Positions 24,371 through 34,229 are shown, counted from the stretch's first letter. The stretch is DNA of 64,000 nt from Candidatus Paceibacter sp. (GCA_020724865.1 DYGA01000005.1:6606-70605), one strand, 5' to 3'. Numbers and translations are program-made. Notes: generated from the letters alone by a model not told the origin.

Positions 24371-25474
24371 ATGCGACATAATTTAGTTAGCAAAATATTT
24401 ATTATTTTGTTTTTATTTTTTTTACCTCTGACTTTGCATGCTCAAGAAGCATATTATCGTGCTGAAGTTTTGCAAGTTATTGCCCAAGAAGATTATCAGC
24501 GCGAAGACGGTTCTTACGGCGTCAGACAACATTTGTTATTACGTATAAAAAATAATGATTTAGCAGGTAAAGAGATAGAAATTAATAATTTAAATGATTT
24601 TGATGTTTTATCACAAAATAAATATAAAGTTGGCGATCAGGTAATTGTTGCCCATTATCAAAATCAAACCGGTGAAGATTATTATCAAATTCAAGATTAT
24701 GTGCGGACAAAAAGTTTATTTTGGTTGGTTTTAGTCTTTATTTTACTGATAATAGCAATTGGAAAATGGAAGGGTTTACGGGCATTACTTGGGCTTTGTT
24801 TGAGTTTTGTGGTGATAATGTATTTTATGATTCCGCAAATATTAGCGGGTTATTCGCCATTGCTAATTGGTACGATTGGTTCAGTTATTATTTTGAGCAT
24901 GTTAATTTATCTGACGGAAGGCTGGCAAAAGCTTTCTCATTTATCAATTTTGTCAATCGTTGTTAGTTTAAGTATCACAGCAGTATTAGCGGTGATATTT
25001 ACCAATCTGGCTAATTTATTGGGTGGAGGGAGTGATGAAATTTTATTTTTAATAGGTGTAGGAGAAAATACTATTAATTTTAAAGGTTTATTGCTCACGG
25101 GTATTATTATTGGTACTTTGGGAGTGCTGGATGATGTAGTAGTCAGTCAGATTAGTTTAGTTGAGGAAATTAAAAATGCAAACCCCAGTTTATCAAGAAA
25201 GGAAATTTTTAATCGAGCGATGAAAGTTGGAATAACACATATTGGCGCAATGACCAATACTTTGTTTTTGGCTTATGCAGGTGCGGCATTACCTTTATTA
25301 TTATTATTTAGTGTACAGAATCCACCCTTTTTAAGTTTTTTTGATGTTATAAATAATGAATTAATAGCCACTGAGATAGTTCGCACCCTCACAGGTTCGG
25401 TGGGTTTAACTTTAGCTGCGCCAATTGCTACATTGGTGGCAGTATTGTCCCAAAAAAACAGTAGCTCTAATTAA
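24371..25474 (+). CDS. YibE/F-family membrane protein
   Basis: An N-terminal signal peptide (to about residue 24, LTLHAQ) is followed by an extracytoplasmic domain of about 85 residues. Then come about seven membrane segments containing the conserved GTLGVLDDVVVSQ and THIGAMTNTLFLAYAGAALP motifs that define YibE/F. The family is found in many bacteria; its transport function is unproven. It is divergent from the Fur-family-ZIP unit. Confidence 0.88.
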   Translation: MRHNLVSKIFIILFLFFLPLTLHAQEAYYRAEVLQVIAQEDYQREDGSYGVRQHLLLRIKNNDLAGKEIEINNLNDFDVLSQNKYKVGDQVIVAHYQNQTGEDYYQIQDYVRTKSLFWLVLVFILLIIAIGKWKGLRALLGLCLSFVVIMYFMIPQILAGYSPLLIGTIGSVIILSMLIYLTEGWQKLSHLSILSIVVSLSITAVLAVIFTNLANLLGGGSDEILFLIGVGENTINFKGLLLTGIIIGTLGVLDDVVVSQISLVEEIKNANPSLSRKEIFNRAMKVGITHIGAMTNTLFLAYAGAALPLLLLFSVQNPPFLSFFDVINNELIATEIVRTLTGSVGLTLAAPIATLVAVLSQKNSSSN

Positions 25475-25508
25475 AACAAATTAAAAATAATCTGTTATAA
25501 TATACAAT

Positions 25509-26819
25509 ATGAATAAAAATAAAAATAACCATGCCCATGTAGTAGCAGTAGATATGGGATATGGTCATTTGCGAGCAGCTTATAATTTGAATGGACTGGC
25601 TGGTGGCCAAGTGTATAGTGTTAATCGTTATCGCGGCATTCCTCAAGCAGATAAAAGAATTTGGGAACAAAGTCGGAAATTTTATGAATTTGTCTCTAAA
25701 TTTAAAAATGTACCCTTGATCGGAAATAAGGCTTTTTCATATTTTGATAAATTTCAACAAATAGAAAATTTTTATCCTATCAGGGATATGACCAAACCGA
25801 CCTTACAACTTTCCCAAACCCTACAATTGATACGTCGAAAAAAATGGGGCAAACATTTTATTGATTTATTAAATAAAGATCCAAGACCACTAGTATCTAC
25901 TTTTTTTGTTACCGCTTTTATGGCTGAAGAGTTTGGTTATCGTGGAGATATATATTTGGTAGTTTGTGATGCTGATATCAGTCGGGCTTGGGCAAGTGAT
26001 CAGGCTAATGTCAGTAGAATAAAATATTTTGTACCAACTGAGAGGGCGCGAACACGACTGAAAATGTATGGCGTTAGAGAAGAAAATATATTTTTAACTG
26101 GTTTTCCTCTGCCCAAAGCCAATACCGGCTCCAAACGTTTGACTGTTTTAAAAAAAGATTTAGGTGTTAGACTGGCCAATTTGGATCCCAATGGTAAATA
26201 TATAAAAACTTATGAACGTACCCTTCGTAAATATTTAGATGGTCATTTGCGTCGTACTCCTACTCGGCCACTTACTATTATGTTTGCCGTGGGAGGGGCA
26301 GGTGCGCAAAGGGAAATTGGCGTGGGTATTGTCAGAGCCTTACAAAAGAAATTAGTAGAAGACAAAGTAAAAATAATTTTGGTAGCCGGCATTCATAATG
26401 ATGTAAGTAGATATTTTCGTGAAGAAATAATCAATTTAGGTTTAAGAAACGAGATCGGTAAAAGTATAAATATTATTTATGCTCCCAATAAGCCAGCTTA
26501 TTTTGAAGCTTTCAATCAGGCTTTACATCAAACTGACATCATTTGGACTAAACCCTCAGAGTTGTCTTTTTATACCGCTTTGGGATTGCCTTTTATATTA
26601 ACTGAACCAATTGGCAGTCAGGAAATATGTAATCGTGGTTGGTTGGAAAAGATTGGTTCTGGTTTAAGACAAAAATCAATAGAACATACAGCGGAATGGT
26701 TATTTGAATTGGTTGATTCTGGTTGGTTAGCGGAAGCAGCAGTTGAAGGATTTTTGGAAGCGCCTAATTTGGGTACTTACCATATCGAAGAGATCGTGCA
26801 GAAAAGTTATAAATTATAA
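25509..26819 (+). CDS. GT-B-like glycosyltransferase-fold protein of unknown specificity
   Basis: The 436-residue soluble protein starts with VVAVDMGYGHLRAA, which resembles the Gly-rich nucleotide-sugar loop of MGDG synthase and MurG-like enzymes. A second half contains LTIMFAVGGAGAQREIGVGI and TKPSELSFYTALGLPFILTEP, typical of the C-terminal Rossmann lobe. Substrate and pathway are unknown. TATAAT at 25496-25501 ends 7 nt before the ATG, so the mRNA may be leaderless. Confidence 0.65.
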   Translation: MNKNKNNHAHVVAVDMGYGHLRAAYNLNGLAGGQVYSVNRYRGIPQADKRIWEQSRKFYEFVSKFKNVPLIGNKAFSYFDKFQQIENFYPIRDMTKPTLQLSQTLQLIRRKKWGKHFIDLLNKDPRPLVSTFFVTAFMAEEFGYRGDIYLVVCDADISRAWASDQANVSRIKYFVPTERARTRLKMYGVREENIFLTGFPLPKANTGSKRLTVLKKDLGVRLANLDPNGKYIKTYERTLRKYLDGHLRRTPTRPLTIMFAVGGAGAQREIGVGIVRALQKKLVEDKVKIILVAGIHNDVSRYFREEIINLGLRNEIGKSINIIYAPNKPAYFEAFNQALHQTDIIWTKPSELSFYTALGLPFILTEPIGSQEICNRGWLEKIGSGLRQKSIEHTAEWLFELVDSGWLAEAAVEGFLEAPNLGTYHIEEIVQKSYKL

Positions 26820-26844
26820 ACTTTAAATTTTATTTAAATTTAAA

Positions 26845-26876
26845 AAAACTCCTAATTGTTAGTAGGAGTTTTTTAT
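26845..26876. terminator. Terminator between the GT-like and metallophosphoesterase genes
   Basis: AACTCCTA pairs with TAGGAGTT (an 8-bp stem, short loop) and is followed by TTTTTA. The A-rich left side would also serve the convergent minus-strand gene. Confidence 0.85.
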
Positions 26877-26898
26877 ATTGCTTAAAAAAATTATATGA

Positions 26899-27735
26899 TT
26901 AAGTATTGTAATATTTCAGTTCTACTTGTCCGGTAGCTGAGATAACCAGATAAGTACAATGACCCGGTTCTATCCAATCGCCAGAGTTGTAAAAATATTT
27001 TTTAACTTTTTCCTTTGGTTGATTTTTTAAAGATAAATATTCACTGACATTTATAAGATTAATAGGTAGTTTAAAATATTTTTTTTGTTTTACAATCCAT
27101 TCTAAAATTTTAGGTTCATGGGTATGACCCAATATTAATCCTTGATATTTTCTTTTTTTCAGATAACGTTGACAACGTTTTTCATAAAGATTTGACCAAT
27201 TGGTATAACGACGAAAAATACGAACAATATTTTCCGTCAAACCAATGCCCAAAAAATTATCAAAAGCAATAGTGACCCGATAACCTATATCAGACCAATC
27301 TGAGGCTAGCTTATGTTCAGCAATAAAAGTGTCAAACATGTGTCCGTGATTTACCAAATAAACAGAATTATTTTGCTTCAGTTGAAAAGCTGGTAAGATG
27401 TTGATATCATTTAAACCAATTTTATTGAGAAAAGAATAAAGATAATTTTTTTGATTAGCGGTTAGAGGGTCGTGATTACCTAAAATGTAAATAATTTTTG
27501 TTCCCATTTGGTTTATTTTGACCAGTTTAGTCAAAATTTCTTGATGACGTTCAATAATTTTTTGGAAAAATTGCCAATTTAAATCAAAAATATCACCATT
27601 TAGTATAAGCTTATCAAATGGTTTATTTGCTAATAATTCATCAAGAAACTGATTTATTTTTTTTATTTGTGTACCCGGAAAGCCTAAATGCCAGTCAGAA
27701 ACAACTAAAATGTCTGAAGGTGTAATATTTATCAT
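26899..27735 (-). CDS. Calcineurin-like metallophosphoesterase (LpxH-like fold)
   Basis: All five metallophosphatase blocks are present in the 278-residue protein: SDWHLG, NGDIFD, GNHD, NHGHMFD and GHTHEP. The closest fold family is the UDP-2,3-diacylglucosamine hydrolase/YkuE group. CPR bacteria normally lack lipid A, so a role in lipid A synthesis is unlikely; the substrate is unknown. Confidence 0.83.
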   Translation of the reverse strand: MINITPSDILVVSDWHLGFPGTQIKKINQFLDELLANKPFDKLILNGDIFDLNWQFFQKIIERHQEILTKLVKINQMGTKIIYILGNHDPLTANQKNYLYSFLNKIGLNDINILPAFQLKQNNSVYLVNHGHMFDTFIAEHKLASDWSDIGYRVTIAFDNFLGIGLTENIVRIFRRYTNWSNLYEKRCQRYLKKRKYQGLILGHTHEPKILEWIVKQKKYFKLPINLINVSEYLSLKNQPKEKVKKYFYNSGDWIEPGHCTYLVISATGQVELKYYNT

Positions 27736-27889
27736 AGGTGTATTTTAGCATTTTTTTTATGATCAATAAACTTTGACTTTTTGCCTAAAAATAAGTAGAA
27801 TTTAGATAATAATTATAAATTTTTAAATATAAATTATAAATCAAAATTAAATTTTAAAATTTATAATTTATAATTTTCAATTTAATTTT
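27736..27889. repeat. AT-rich spacer with AAATTTTAAATTATAA-type words
   Basis: The gap between the divergent metallophosphoesterase and asnS genes holds repeated TATAAATTTTTAAAT and complementary words. The same type of sequence is seen at 54943-55018 and 61880-61916. It must also hold promoters for both genes, but none stands out. Confidence 0.4.
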
Positions 27890-29182
27890 ATGGAAATTTT
27901 TCTCAAAGATATTGCCAAATATAAAGATCAAACCGTCACCATCAAAGGATGGGTTTTTAATTTACGTTCTTCTGGTAAGATTATTTTTTTGCAAATTAGA
28001 GATGGTAGCGGTTTTATACAGGCAGTTGCCAATCAAAGTGAATTAGCGGCCGAAAAATGGGAGCAAGTAAAAAAAATAACCATTGAATCAAGTATTTCAG
28101 TAACGGGTCAAGTCATAGCTCATCCTAAACAGATTGGAGTATATGAGTTACAAGTAAAAAATTTACAAATTGTACAAATTGCCAAAGAGTGGCCAATTGG
28201 GAAAAAAGAGCATGGGCCTGAATTTTTACTCGATCATAGACATTTGTGGTTGCGAAGTCAAAAACAATGGGCTATACAAAGAGTAAGAAATTCAGTTATT
28301 AACGCAATTTACGAATATTTGAATAACAATGGTTTTATAAAAATTGATGCACCGATTTTAACTCCTACTTCTTGTGAAGGCACAACGACTTTATTTGCAG
28401 TACCTTATTTTGATTTGGGTAGCGCTTATTTGTCACAAAGTGGGCAGTTATATATTGAAGCAGCAATTTTTTCTCATGGTAGGGTGTTTGATTTTGGTCC
28501 CGTGTTTAGAGCTGAAAAATCAAAAACTAGACGTCATCTGACAGAATTTTGGATGATGGATGCCGAAGCTGCTTTTGTTGAACACGAAGAGAATATGAAG
28601 ATTCAGGAAGAGCTGATTAGTTTTGTAGTCAATAAAGTTTTGACTGATAATTTGTTTGAATTAAATATTTTAGAACGCGATCTGGAACCGCTTAAAAAGA
28701 TAAAACCGCCGTTTGTTCGTATGACTCATGCTGAGGCGGTAAAAAAATTACAAAGTTTAGGCAGTGATATTAAACCCGGCGAAGATTTAGGTGGTGACGA
28801 TGAAACTTTGCTTACCAAAGATAGTCCCGTCCCGATTTTTGTTGAAAAATGGCCCAAAAGCATCAAAGCTTTTTATATGCGTCGAGATCCAAATAATCCT
28901 GAAGTTGTCTTAGGTGCAGATTTGATAGCCCCAGAAGGATTTGGTGAGGTAATTGGCGGTTCGGAACGCGAAACTGATTATGAAGTATTGGTCAAAAGAA
29001 TGCAGGAAGAAAAATTACCCCTAGAACCATTTCAGTGGTATTTGGATTTACGGCAATATGGCAGCGTGCCACATTCAGGTTTTGGCATTGGTCTAGAACG
29101 TTTAGTCGGTTGGATGTGTGGTACTCATCATATTCGGGAAACAATTCCTTTTCCCAGAATGATTAATCGTTTGACCCCTTAA
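27890..29182 (+). CDS. asnS: Asparaginyl-tRNA synthetase
   Basis: AsnRS charges tRNA-Asn directly. The 430-residue class IIb enzyme has an N-terminal OB-fold anticodon-binding domain (TIKGWVFNLRSSGKIIFLQIRDG, in part, residues 17-39), motif 2 (FRAEKSKTRRHLTEFWMMD, about residues 205-223) and motif 3 (GFGIGLERLVGWM). HLTEFWMMDAE distinguishes AsnRS from AspRS. Its presence with AspRS suggests that the amidotransferase route is not needed for Asn. Confidence 0.95.
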   Translation: MEIFLKDIAKYKDQTVTIKGWVFNLRSSGKIIFLQIRDGSGFIQAVANQSELAAEKWEQVKKITIESSISVTGQVIAHPKQIGVYELQVKNLQIVQIAKEWPIGKKEHGPEFLLDHRHLWLRSQKQWAIQRVRNSVINAIYEYLNNNGFIKIDAPILTPTSCEGTTTLFAVPYFDLGSAYLSQSGQLYIEAAIFSHGRVFDFGPVFRAEKSKTRRHLTEFWMMDAEAAFVEHEENMKIQEELISFVVNKVLTDNLFELNILERDLEPLKKIKPPFVRMTHAEAVKKLQSLGSDIKPGEDLGGDDETLLTKDSPVPIFVEKWPKSIKAFYMRRDPNNPEVVLGADLIAPEGFGEVIGGSERETDYEVLVKRMQEEKLPLEPFQWYLDLRQYGSVPHSGFGIGLERLVGWMCGTHHIRETIPFPRMINRLTP

Positions 29183-29193
29183 TTTTTTTATTC

Positions 29194-30132
29194 ATGTATT
29201 ACTTGTTTTTAGGTTTAATTTTATTACTACTATTTTATTTCTTAGGTAAATGTGCAGATATTGTGGTTATAAATGCCCGAAAATTAGGGGAAGATTTGGA
29301 TATTAAAGTATTTTTTTTAGGAATAATTTTAGGCTTTTTTACTACTTTACCCGAACTGTCTTTGGGTATTAATGCTTTTATTAATAATTTGTCAGAAATT
29401 TCTTTAGGTAATTTATTGGGTGGAGTTATTATTTTATTCACTTTGATATTGGGTAGCAGTATAGTTATTAATAGAAAAATTTCTACACATGATATTTTAA
29501 AAGATATTGGTCCAATATTATTTTTTTTATTATTGCCTATAATTTTAGGATTAAAAGGTAATTTAGGTATTGTTGATGGCATTTTTATTATTCTTGGTTA
29601 TATTGTTTTGATTTTTTATTTATTTAAGAGAAATAATACTATCACCACTTTTGGTATTCATGTGGTGAGTAAAAAAGAAACTATCAAAAGAGTAATATAC
29701 ATTGTTATCGGTTTAGCTCTAATAATGTTGTTATCAAATTTAATTATTAATGTGGCCAATCGATTATTGGATCATTTTATTTTGCCCGCATTTTTAGTGG
29801 GTTTAATATTTTTTGCTCTTGGCACAAATTTACCTGAAATAACGTTGGTATTTCGGTCGTGGCAGAGAGGCGCAGAAGATTTATCTTTGAGTAATCTATT
29901 TGGTTCGGCCATGGCCAATGTTTTACTAATTGGTGTTTTTATTTCTATACGTAAGGTTTTTATAGAGGTGGATTTATCTTATATTATTTTAGCTTTAACC
30001 TATGCCGTATTGTTTGTATTGTTAATTATTTTTGCTCGGACTAACAAAGAATTCAAAAGAGTTGAGGGCATGATTTTGTTGGGAGTTTATATTTTATTTT
30101 TATTTATCCAGACGTTTTTGTTTTTAAATTAA
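29194..30132 (+). CDS. CaCA-family cation exchanger (divergent)
   Basis: The 312-residue membrane protein has about ten TM segments and two inverted repeats. Both alpha-repeat motifs are visible: GFFTTLPELSLGINAF and LGTNLPEITLVFRSW, each with the acidic residue that binds Na+ and Ca2+. NLLGG and NLFGSAMANVLLIG follow them. Compared with the second exchanger in this region the first repeat is degenerate (FTTLPEL for GTSLPEL). It starts 11 nt after asnS. Confidence 0.82.
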   Translation: MYYLFLGLILLLLFYFLGKCADIVVINARKLGEDLDIKVFFLGIILGFFTTLPELSLGINAFINNLSEISLGNLLGGVIILFTLILGSSIVINRKISTHDILKDIGPILFFLLLPIILGLKGNLGIVDGIFIILGYIVLIFYLFKRNNTITTFGIHVVSKKETIKRVIYIVIGLALIMLLSNLIINVANRLLDHFILPAFLVGLIFFALGTNLPEITLVFRSWQRGAEDLSLSNLFGSAMANVLLIGVFISIRKVFIEVDLSYIILALTYAVLFVLLIIFARTNKEFKRVEGMILLGVYILFLFIQTFLFLN

Positions 30133-30136
30133 ATAA

Positions 30137-31240
30137 ATGAAAAAGAGATTTTACCATATTTTATTGTCAATATTTTTTGCTCTAATGTCTTTAGCTGTGA
30201 TTTATCTAGTTTTTGCCAGTATTGAAGGAAAAAAAATAAATGATAAAAATTTTTTGTTTTTGCCTACAAAAGAAAACAAAGTTTCCCAAAAATTATTAGC
30301 CGGTGATTATGCCGTATTTAGCACAGTTACAAAGATTGGTGAAAATTATGAGTTTGGTTTATGGCGTTACTTGGTAGGAATTGATGGTTTAGTTAAATTT
30401 TATAGTTTGAAAATAAATCAATTGGAACAACTGCCAGTAGCGAGTAAATTTAGTGCTGAAAGTGTTAGCGTCCATTTAAATGATCAGCATACTTTAGTAC
30501 ATATTAATGGCGACGTAATTGGTCCAGCCGAAAATAATCAAGCTCTTATTTCTCCGGATCGTAATTGGCTAGCTTATACTGAATTTTCTACCAGTGGTCC
30601 GGCAACAATTTATTTGAAAAGTATAATTGATAATCAAAGTATAGTTGTTTTAACCAGTGGCACTGACAACATCAACCCTAATCAAGATAATTTTAAAGTA
30701 TTGGCCTGGTCGGACGATAGCAAAGTATTGTATGTGCAGAATAATAAAAAAATTTATAAATTTTTTCCGCAAATTTTAGATATTACTGAAATCACCAATT
30801 TAACCAATTTAAATGCTGATAAATTTTTTTTACAACCCCAGGCAGATATTATTATGGCGATAGTTGATTCCAATGGTGTTAGTAGTTTATATTTAGTCAA
30901 TGCAAAAACTGATGAAAGTTTATTTGTATTATCTAACACCGCCGCAGATATTATAAATGCATATTATGACCAAACAACCAATAAGATTATTTATAATTTA
31001 GATTCTTCTGATCCTCAGGTATGGCAAGTTGATATTTCTCATCCTCAAGTAGTTAGTCAAAATTTTTTACACTCAGGCAAGTTGCTGTCTTGGCCAGAAG
31101 ATGATAAATTTATAATTCAAAAAAATCAAGATATTTATTTATATTCAAAAAAAGAAAATAGCACGCAATTGATTTTTTCTGCTAGCAGCACTACGGACTT
31201 GGTAAAAATTTATTTTCTTGATATGTTTAAAATAAATTAA
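30137..31240 (+). CDS. Membrane-anchored protein, possible beta-propeller, unknown function
   Basis: One N-terminal membrane segment (residues 7-27) precedes about 340 residues of extracytoplasmic, Ser/Asn/Asp-rich, beta-strand-like sequence. Repeated blade-like phrases such as SPDRNWLAYTEFS, AWSDDSKVLYVQNNKKIYKF and QTTNKIIYNLDSSDPQVW resemble TolB/WD40-like propellers. No catalytic motif is visible. It lies between two CaCA exchangers, 4 nt after the first. Confidence 0.55.
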   Translation: MKKRFYHILLSIFFALMSLAVIYLVFASIEGKKINDKNFLFLPTKENKVSQKLLAGDYAVFSTVTKIGENYEFGLWRYLVGIDGLVKFYSLKINQLEQLPVASKFSAESVSVHLNDQHTLVHINGDVIGPAENNQALISPDRNWLAYTEFSTSGPATIYLKSIIDNQSIVVLTSGTDNINPNQDNFKVLAWSDDSKVLYVQNNKKIYKFFPQILDITEITNLTNLNADKFFLQPQADIIMAIVDSNGVSSLYLVNAKTDESLFVLSNTAADIINAYYDQTTNKIIYNLDSSDPQVWQVDISHPQVVSQNFLHSGKLLSWPEDDKFIIQKNQDIYLYSKKENSTQLIFSASSTTDLVKIYFLDMFKIN

Positions 31241-31249
31241 TATATACTT

Positions 31250-32209
31250 ATGTTATTTTTATGGTTAGGAATTTTTATATTTAGTTTAGCGGTATTGATA
31301 AAATCGGCTGATTGGTTCACGGCAGCCGCTGAAAAAATCGGTGAAGCTTTTCGTGTTTCACCTTTTATGATTGGTATTACTATTGTTAGTGTGGGGACTT
31401 CATTGCCTGAACTGGCTACCTCATTGATTGGGTTATGGCAAGGAGACAGTACAATTGCTATTGCCAATGCAGTGGGTTCAAATATTGCCAATATTTTATT
31501 GGTAGTCGGAGTAGCAGCTATAGTCGGCGGGGCATTAAAAGTAAATAGAAGTTTAATTGATATTGATTTGCCCTTGCTTTTAGGGGTAACTTTACTGGTT
31601 ACTTTTATGTTGTGGGATGGTGATATGATTTGGCAGGAAGGTTTAGTAGCGATACTGTTTTATATTGTTTATATTTTTTATAGCGCTAAAATTTCAGAAA
31701 AAAGAGATTATATTCCTTTTGTTAACCGTTTTCATTTGGAAAGAAAAATTCATCACATAAAGATTCCTTGGTCAGCTATGGGTATTTTGGGGTTAGGTGC
31801 GATTGGCGTATATTTTGGGGCAGATTGGACAGTTAAAGCCACTTTGAAAATTGCTGAAATTCTCCAAGTTAATTCATCTGCAGTAGTAATGTCAGCCCTT
31901 GCTGTGGGTACATCATTGCCTGAATTAATAGTGTCAGCATCAGCTGCTTTTAAGGGTAAATATGAAATTGCTTTGGGTAATGTTTTTGGATCCAATATAT
32001 TTAATTTACTAATAGTAGTTGGAGTGCCAGCTTTATTTGCTCCTCTAACAGTTGATGAAAATAGTTTAATAATTGGTTTGCCAGTAATGGTGTTGGCTAC
32101 GATTATTTATACTTTTTCTGGCATTTCCCAAAAAATTAATAAGTGGGAAGGTATGATTTATATTTTTCTTTATTTTATTTTTGTAGTAAAGTTATTTAAG
32201 CTATTTTAA
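31250..32209 (+). CDS. CaCA-family calcium/sodium antiporter (YrbG-like)
   Basis: The 319-residue protein shows the two classical alpha repeats, VSVGTSLPELATSLIG (about residues 47-62) and LAVGTSLPELIVSASAA, each followed by a GSNI(A/F)N motif. About ten TM segments are predicted. It is closer to YrbG than the exchanger at 29.2 kb. It precedes aspS by 8 nt, so the asnS-aspS segment may be one long operon. Confidence 0.9.
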   Translation: MLFLWLGIFIFSLAVLIKSADWFTAAAEKIGEAFRVSPFMIGITIVSVGTSLPELATSLIGLWQGDSTIAIANAVGSNIANILLVVGVAAIVGGALKVNRSLIDIDLPLLLGVTLLVTFMLWDGDMIWQEGLVAILFYIVYIFYSAKISEKRDYIPFVNRFHLERKIHHIKIPWSAMGILGLGAIGVYFGADWTVKATLKIAEILQVNSSAVVMSALAVGTSLPELIVSASAAFKGKYEIALGNVFGSNIFNLLIVVGVPALFAPLTVDENSLIIGLPVMVLATIIYTFSGISQKINKWEGMIYIFLYFIFVVKLFKLF

Positions 32210-32217
32210 TTTAATAT

Positions 32218-33624
32218 ATGAAAATTACTAATATTCAAACTATTGAAAAAATTGGCGCAGAAGTTCAATTGGCTGGCTGGATTCAAAGTTTACGTAAAAT
32301 GGGTAAAATTGTTTTTATTGATTTACGCGACCGCAGCAGTTTATTGCAAGTGGTGTTAGTGCCTAGTGAATTGGATGTTGATTCGCAGGAACAAATGAAA
32401 AAATTGAAACCCGAAAGTGTTATAAGTGTAATTGGTGTTGTTCAAGCTAGAGGTGAAAAACAAATCAATCCTAATTTACCAACTGGTTCGGTTGAAGTAT
32501 TGGCAAAAAGTTTAAAAATTTTTAGTGAATCATTAACCCCACCTTTTGAAATAGTAAATGAGGACAGACAAGCCAATGAAGAATTGAGATTGAAATATAG
32601 GTATTTAGATTTACGTCATGAGCGAATGAAAAATAATATTATTTTACGTCATAAAATTGTTAGATTTATCAGAGAGTATTTTTATAATCATGATTTTTTA
32701 GAGATTGAAACTCCTTATATTTCTAAATCAACTCCTGAAGGAGCAAGAGATTTTTTAGTTCCATCACGAAATTTTCCCGGTAAATTTTACGCTTTACCAC
32801 AATCACCACAACAGTATAAGCAGTTATTGATGGTAGCTGGTATGGAAAAATATTTTCAGATTGTCAGATGTTTTCGCGATGAAGATCAACGCGGTGACAG
32901 GCAAGCCGAATTTACCCAACTAGATGTGGAAATGAGTTTTGTCACCCAGGAAGATATATTACAATTGATTGAAGAATTATTCATACAATTGGTCAAAAAC
33001 ATCTTGCCTCAGAAAAAATTTACTAGCCAACCTTTTGTTCGTTTAACTTATCAGCAAGCCATGGAGCAATATGGATCTGATCGTCCAGATTTACGCCAGG
33101 ATAAATCTGATCCTGATGAATTGGCTTTTGTTTGGGTTACTGATTTTCCCATGTTTGAATATAAAAGCGGTGATCAACGTTGGGGAGCTGCCCATCATCC
33201 CTTTACAGCCATCAACCCACAAGATTTAGAAAAATTGCAAGATCCTAAAAAAATGGGAGAAATCAAGGCCTTACAATATGATTTAGTTTTAAATGGTTAT
33301 GAAATTGCTGGCGGATCAATTCGCACTCATGAAGCAAATGTATTACATAGAGTTTTTGAATTATTGGGGCATACTAACGAAGAAATTCAAGCAAAATTTG
33401 GTCATTTATTGGAAGCATTTAAATATGGCGTGCCACCACATGGCGGTATAGCTGCTGGTTTAGATCGAGTAGTAATGGTTTTAGCTAACGAGCCATCTAT
33501 CAGGGAAGTTATAGCTTTTCCTAAAACGTCAGATAATCGCGATCCTTTGATGGATTCACCCAGTGACGTAACTTTAGATCAACTTGATGAGTTAGGGTTG
33601 AGTTTGAAAAAGCGCATAAATTAA
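32218..33624 (+). CDS. aspS: Aspartyl-tRNA synthetase lacking the GAD insertion domain
   Basis: AspRS attaches Asp to tRNA-Asp. The 468-residue class IIb enzyme has the N-terminal OB fold (GWIQSLRKMGKIVFIDLRDR), motif 2 (FRDEDQRGDRQAEFTQLDVE) and motif 3 (GIAAGLDRVVMVL). Bacterial AspRS is usually about 590 residues because a GAD domain of about 130 residues interrupts the catalytic core. Here YGSDRPDLR is joined by about ten residues to FVWVTDFPMFEY, so this domain is cleanly absent. All catalytic blocks remain, so the enzyme should be active. Confidence 0.95.
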   Translation: MKITNIQTIEKIGAEVQLAGWIQSLRKMGKIVFIDLRDRSSLLQVVLVPSELDVDSQEQMKKLKPESVISVIGVVQARGEKQINPNLPTGSVEVLAKSLKIFSESLTPPFEIVNEDRQANEELRLKYRYLDLRHERMKNNIILRHKIVRFIREYFYNHDFLEIETPYISKSTPEGARDFLVPSRNFPGKFYALPQSPQQYKQLLMVAGMEKYFQIVRCFRDEDQRGDRQAEFTQLDVEMSFVTQEDILQLIEELFIQLVKNILPQKKFTSQPFVRLTYQQAMEQYGSDRPDLRQDKSDPDELAFVWVTDFPMFEYKSGDQRWGAAHHPFTAINPQDLEKLQDPKKMGEIKALQYDLVLNGYEIAGGSIRTHEANVLHRVFELLGHTNEEIQAKFGHLLEAFKYGVPPHGGIAAGLDRVVMVLANEPSIREVIAFPKTSDNRDPLMDSPSDVTLDQLDELGLSLKKRIN

Positions 33625-33636
33625 AATTAATAAATA

Positions 33637-33670
33637 AAATGCTCCGACTTGAAAGTCGGAGCTTTTTTAA
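33637..33670. terminator. Terminator after aspS
   Basis: GCTCCGACT and AGTCGGAGC form a 9-bp stem with a 4-nt loop, followed by TTTTTTAA. It also lies at the 3' end of the convergent HIT gene. Confidence 0.9.
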
Positions 33671-34137
33671 AATATAAAATCATTAGTTATTTTTTGGCAA
33701 GCGGTTTTCAATTGTTCGCAAATTGGTAAAATTTTTTTTGGAGGTAGAATTAAAGATTTGTTTTCTAACATTGAAAAAATTTTTGGACCACGATATTGCC
33801 GCGGAATATTTTTAGTAATCGGAATGATATGCCAGTGTACATGCTCATAGCTAGGTTTTTCGGCAAAATGAGCGACATATACTTTGTCTGCCAGACAAAC
33901 AGTTTTTAATATCTCAATAAAATAAGGTAATAGTATATGAAATTCATTCCATTCTTCTAATGTTAACTCCACCAATGATTGGCGATGATGATTTAAGGTT
34001 AGTACCAGCCAGCCAGAAACAGGTGATTTTTGTTTATGTTCCAAACACCAATATTTGGTTTTAAGCAGACTACGGCATAGTGTCAAATCTTTTTTATTGG
34101 TTAATTTGGCACAAATATGACAGTTATTTTTATACAT
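33667..34137 (-). CDS. HIT-family (histidine triad) protein
   Basis: HIT proteins are nucleotide hydrolases or transferases. The 156-residue product has the triad EHVHWHIIP near residues 113-121 and an N-terminal NCHICAK Cys pair that probably binds zinc with later Cys/His. The SGWLVLTLNHHRQSLVELT segment is the conserved core strand. The exact substrate is unknown. Confidence 0.85.
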   Translation of the reverse strand: MYKNNCHICAKLTNKKDLTLCRSLLKTKYWCLEHKQKSPVSGWLVLTLNHHRQSLVELTLEEWNEFHILLPYFIEILKTVCLADKVYVAHFAEKPSYEHVHWHIIPITKNIPRQYRGPKIFSMLENKSLILPPKKILPICEQLKTACQKITNDFIF

Positions 34138-34201
34138 TTTTATTCCTTTTTAAGTTACAAAATTGATTCAGTTTAACAATTATTAATTGTTTTTGTCAAT
34201 A

Positions 34202-34229
34202 TGACTTTTTGGTTGTTTTTGCTTATAAT
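34202..34229 (+). promoter_or_regulatory. Promoter giving a probably leaderless mRNA
   Basis: TGACTT (34202-34207) and TATAAT (34224-34229) are separated by 16 nt. The -10 box ends 6 nt before the ATG at 34236, leaving no room for a 5' leader. Confidence 0.5.
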
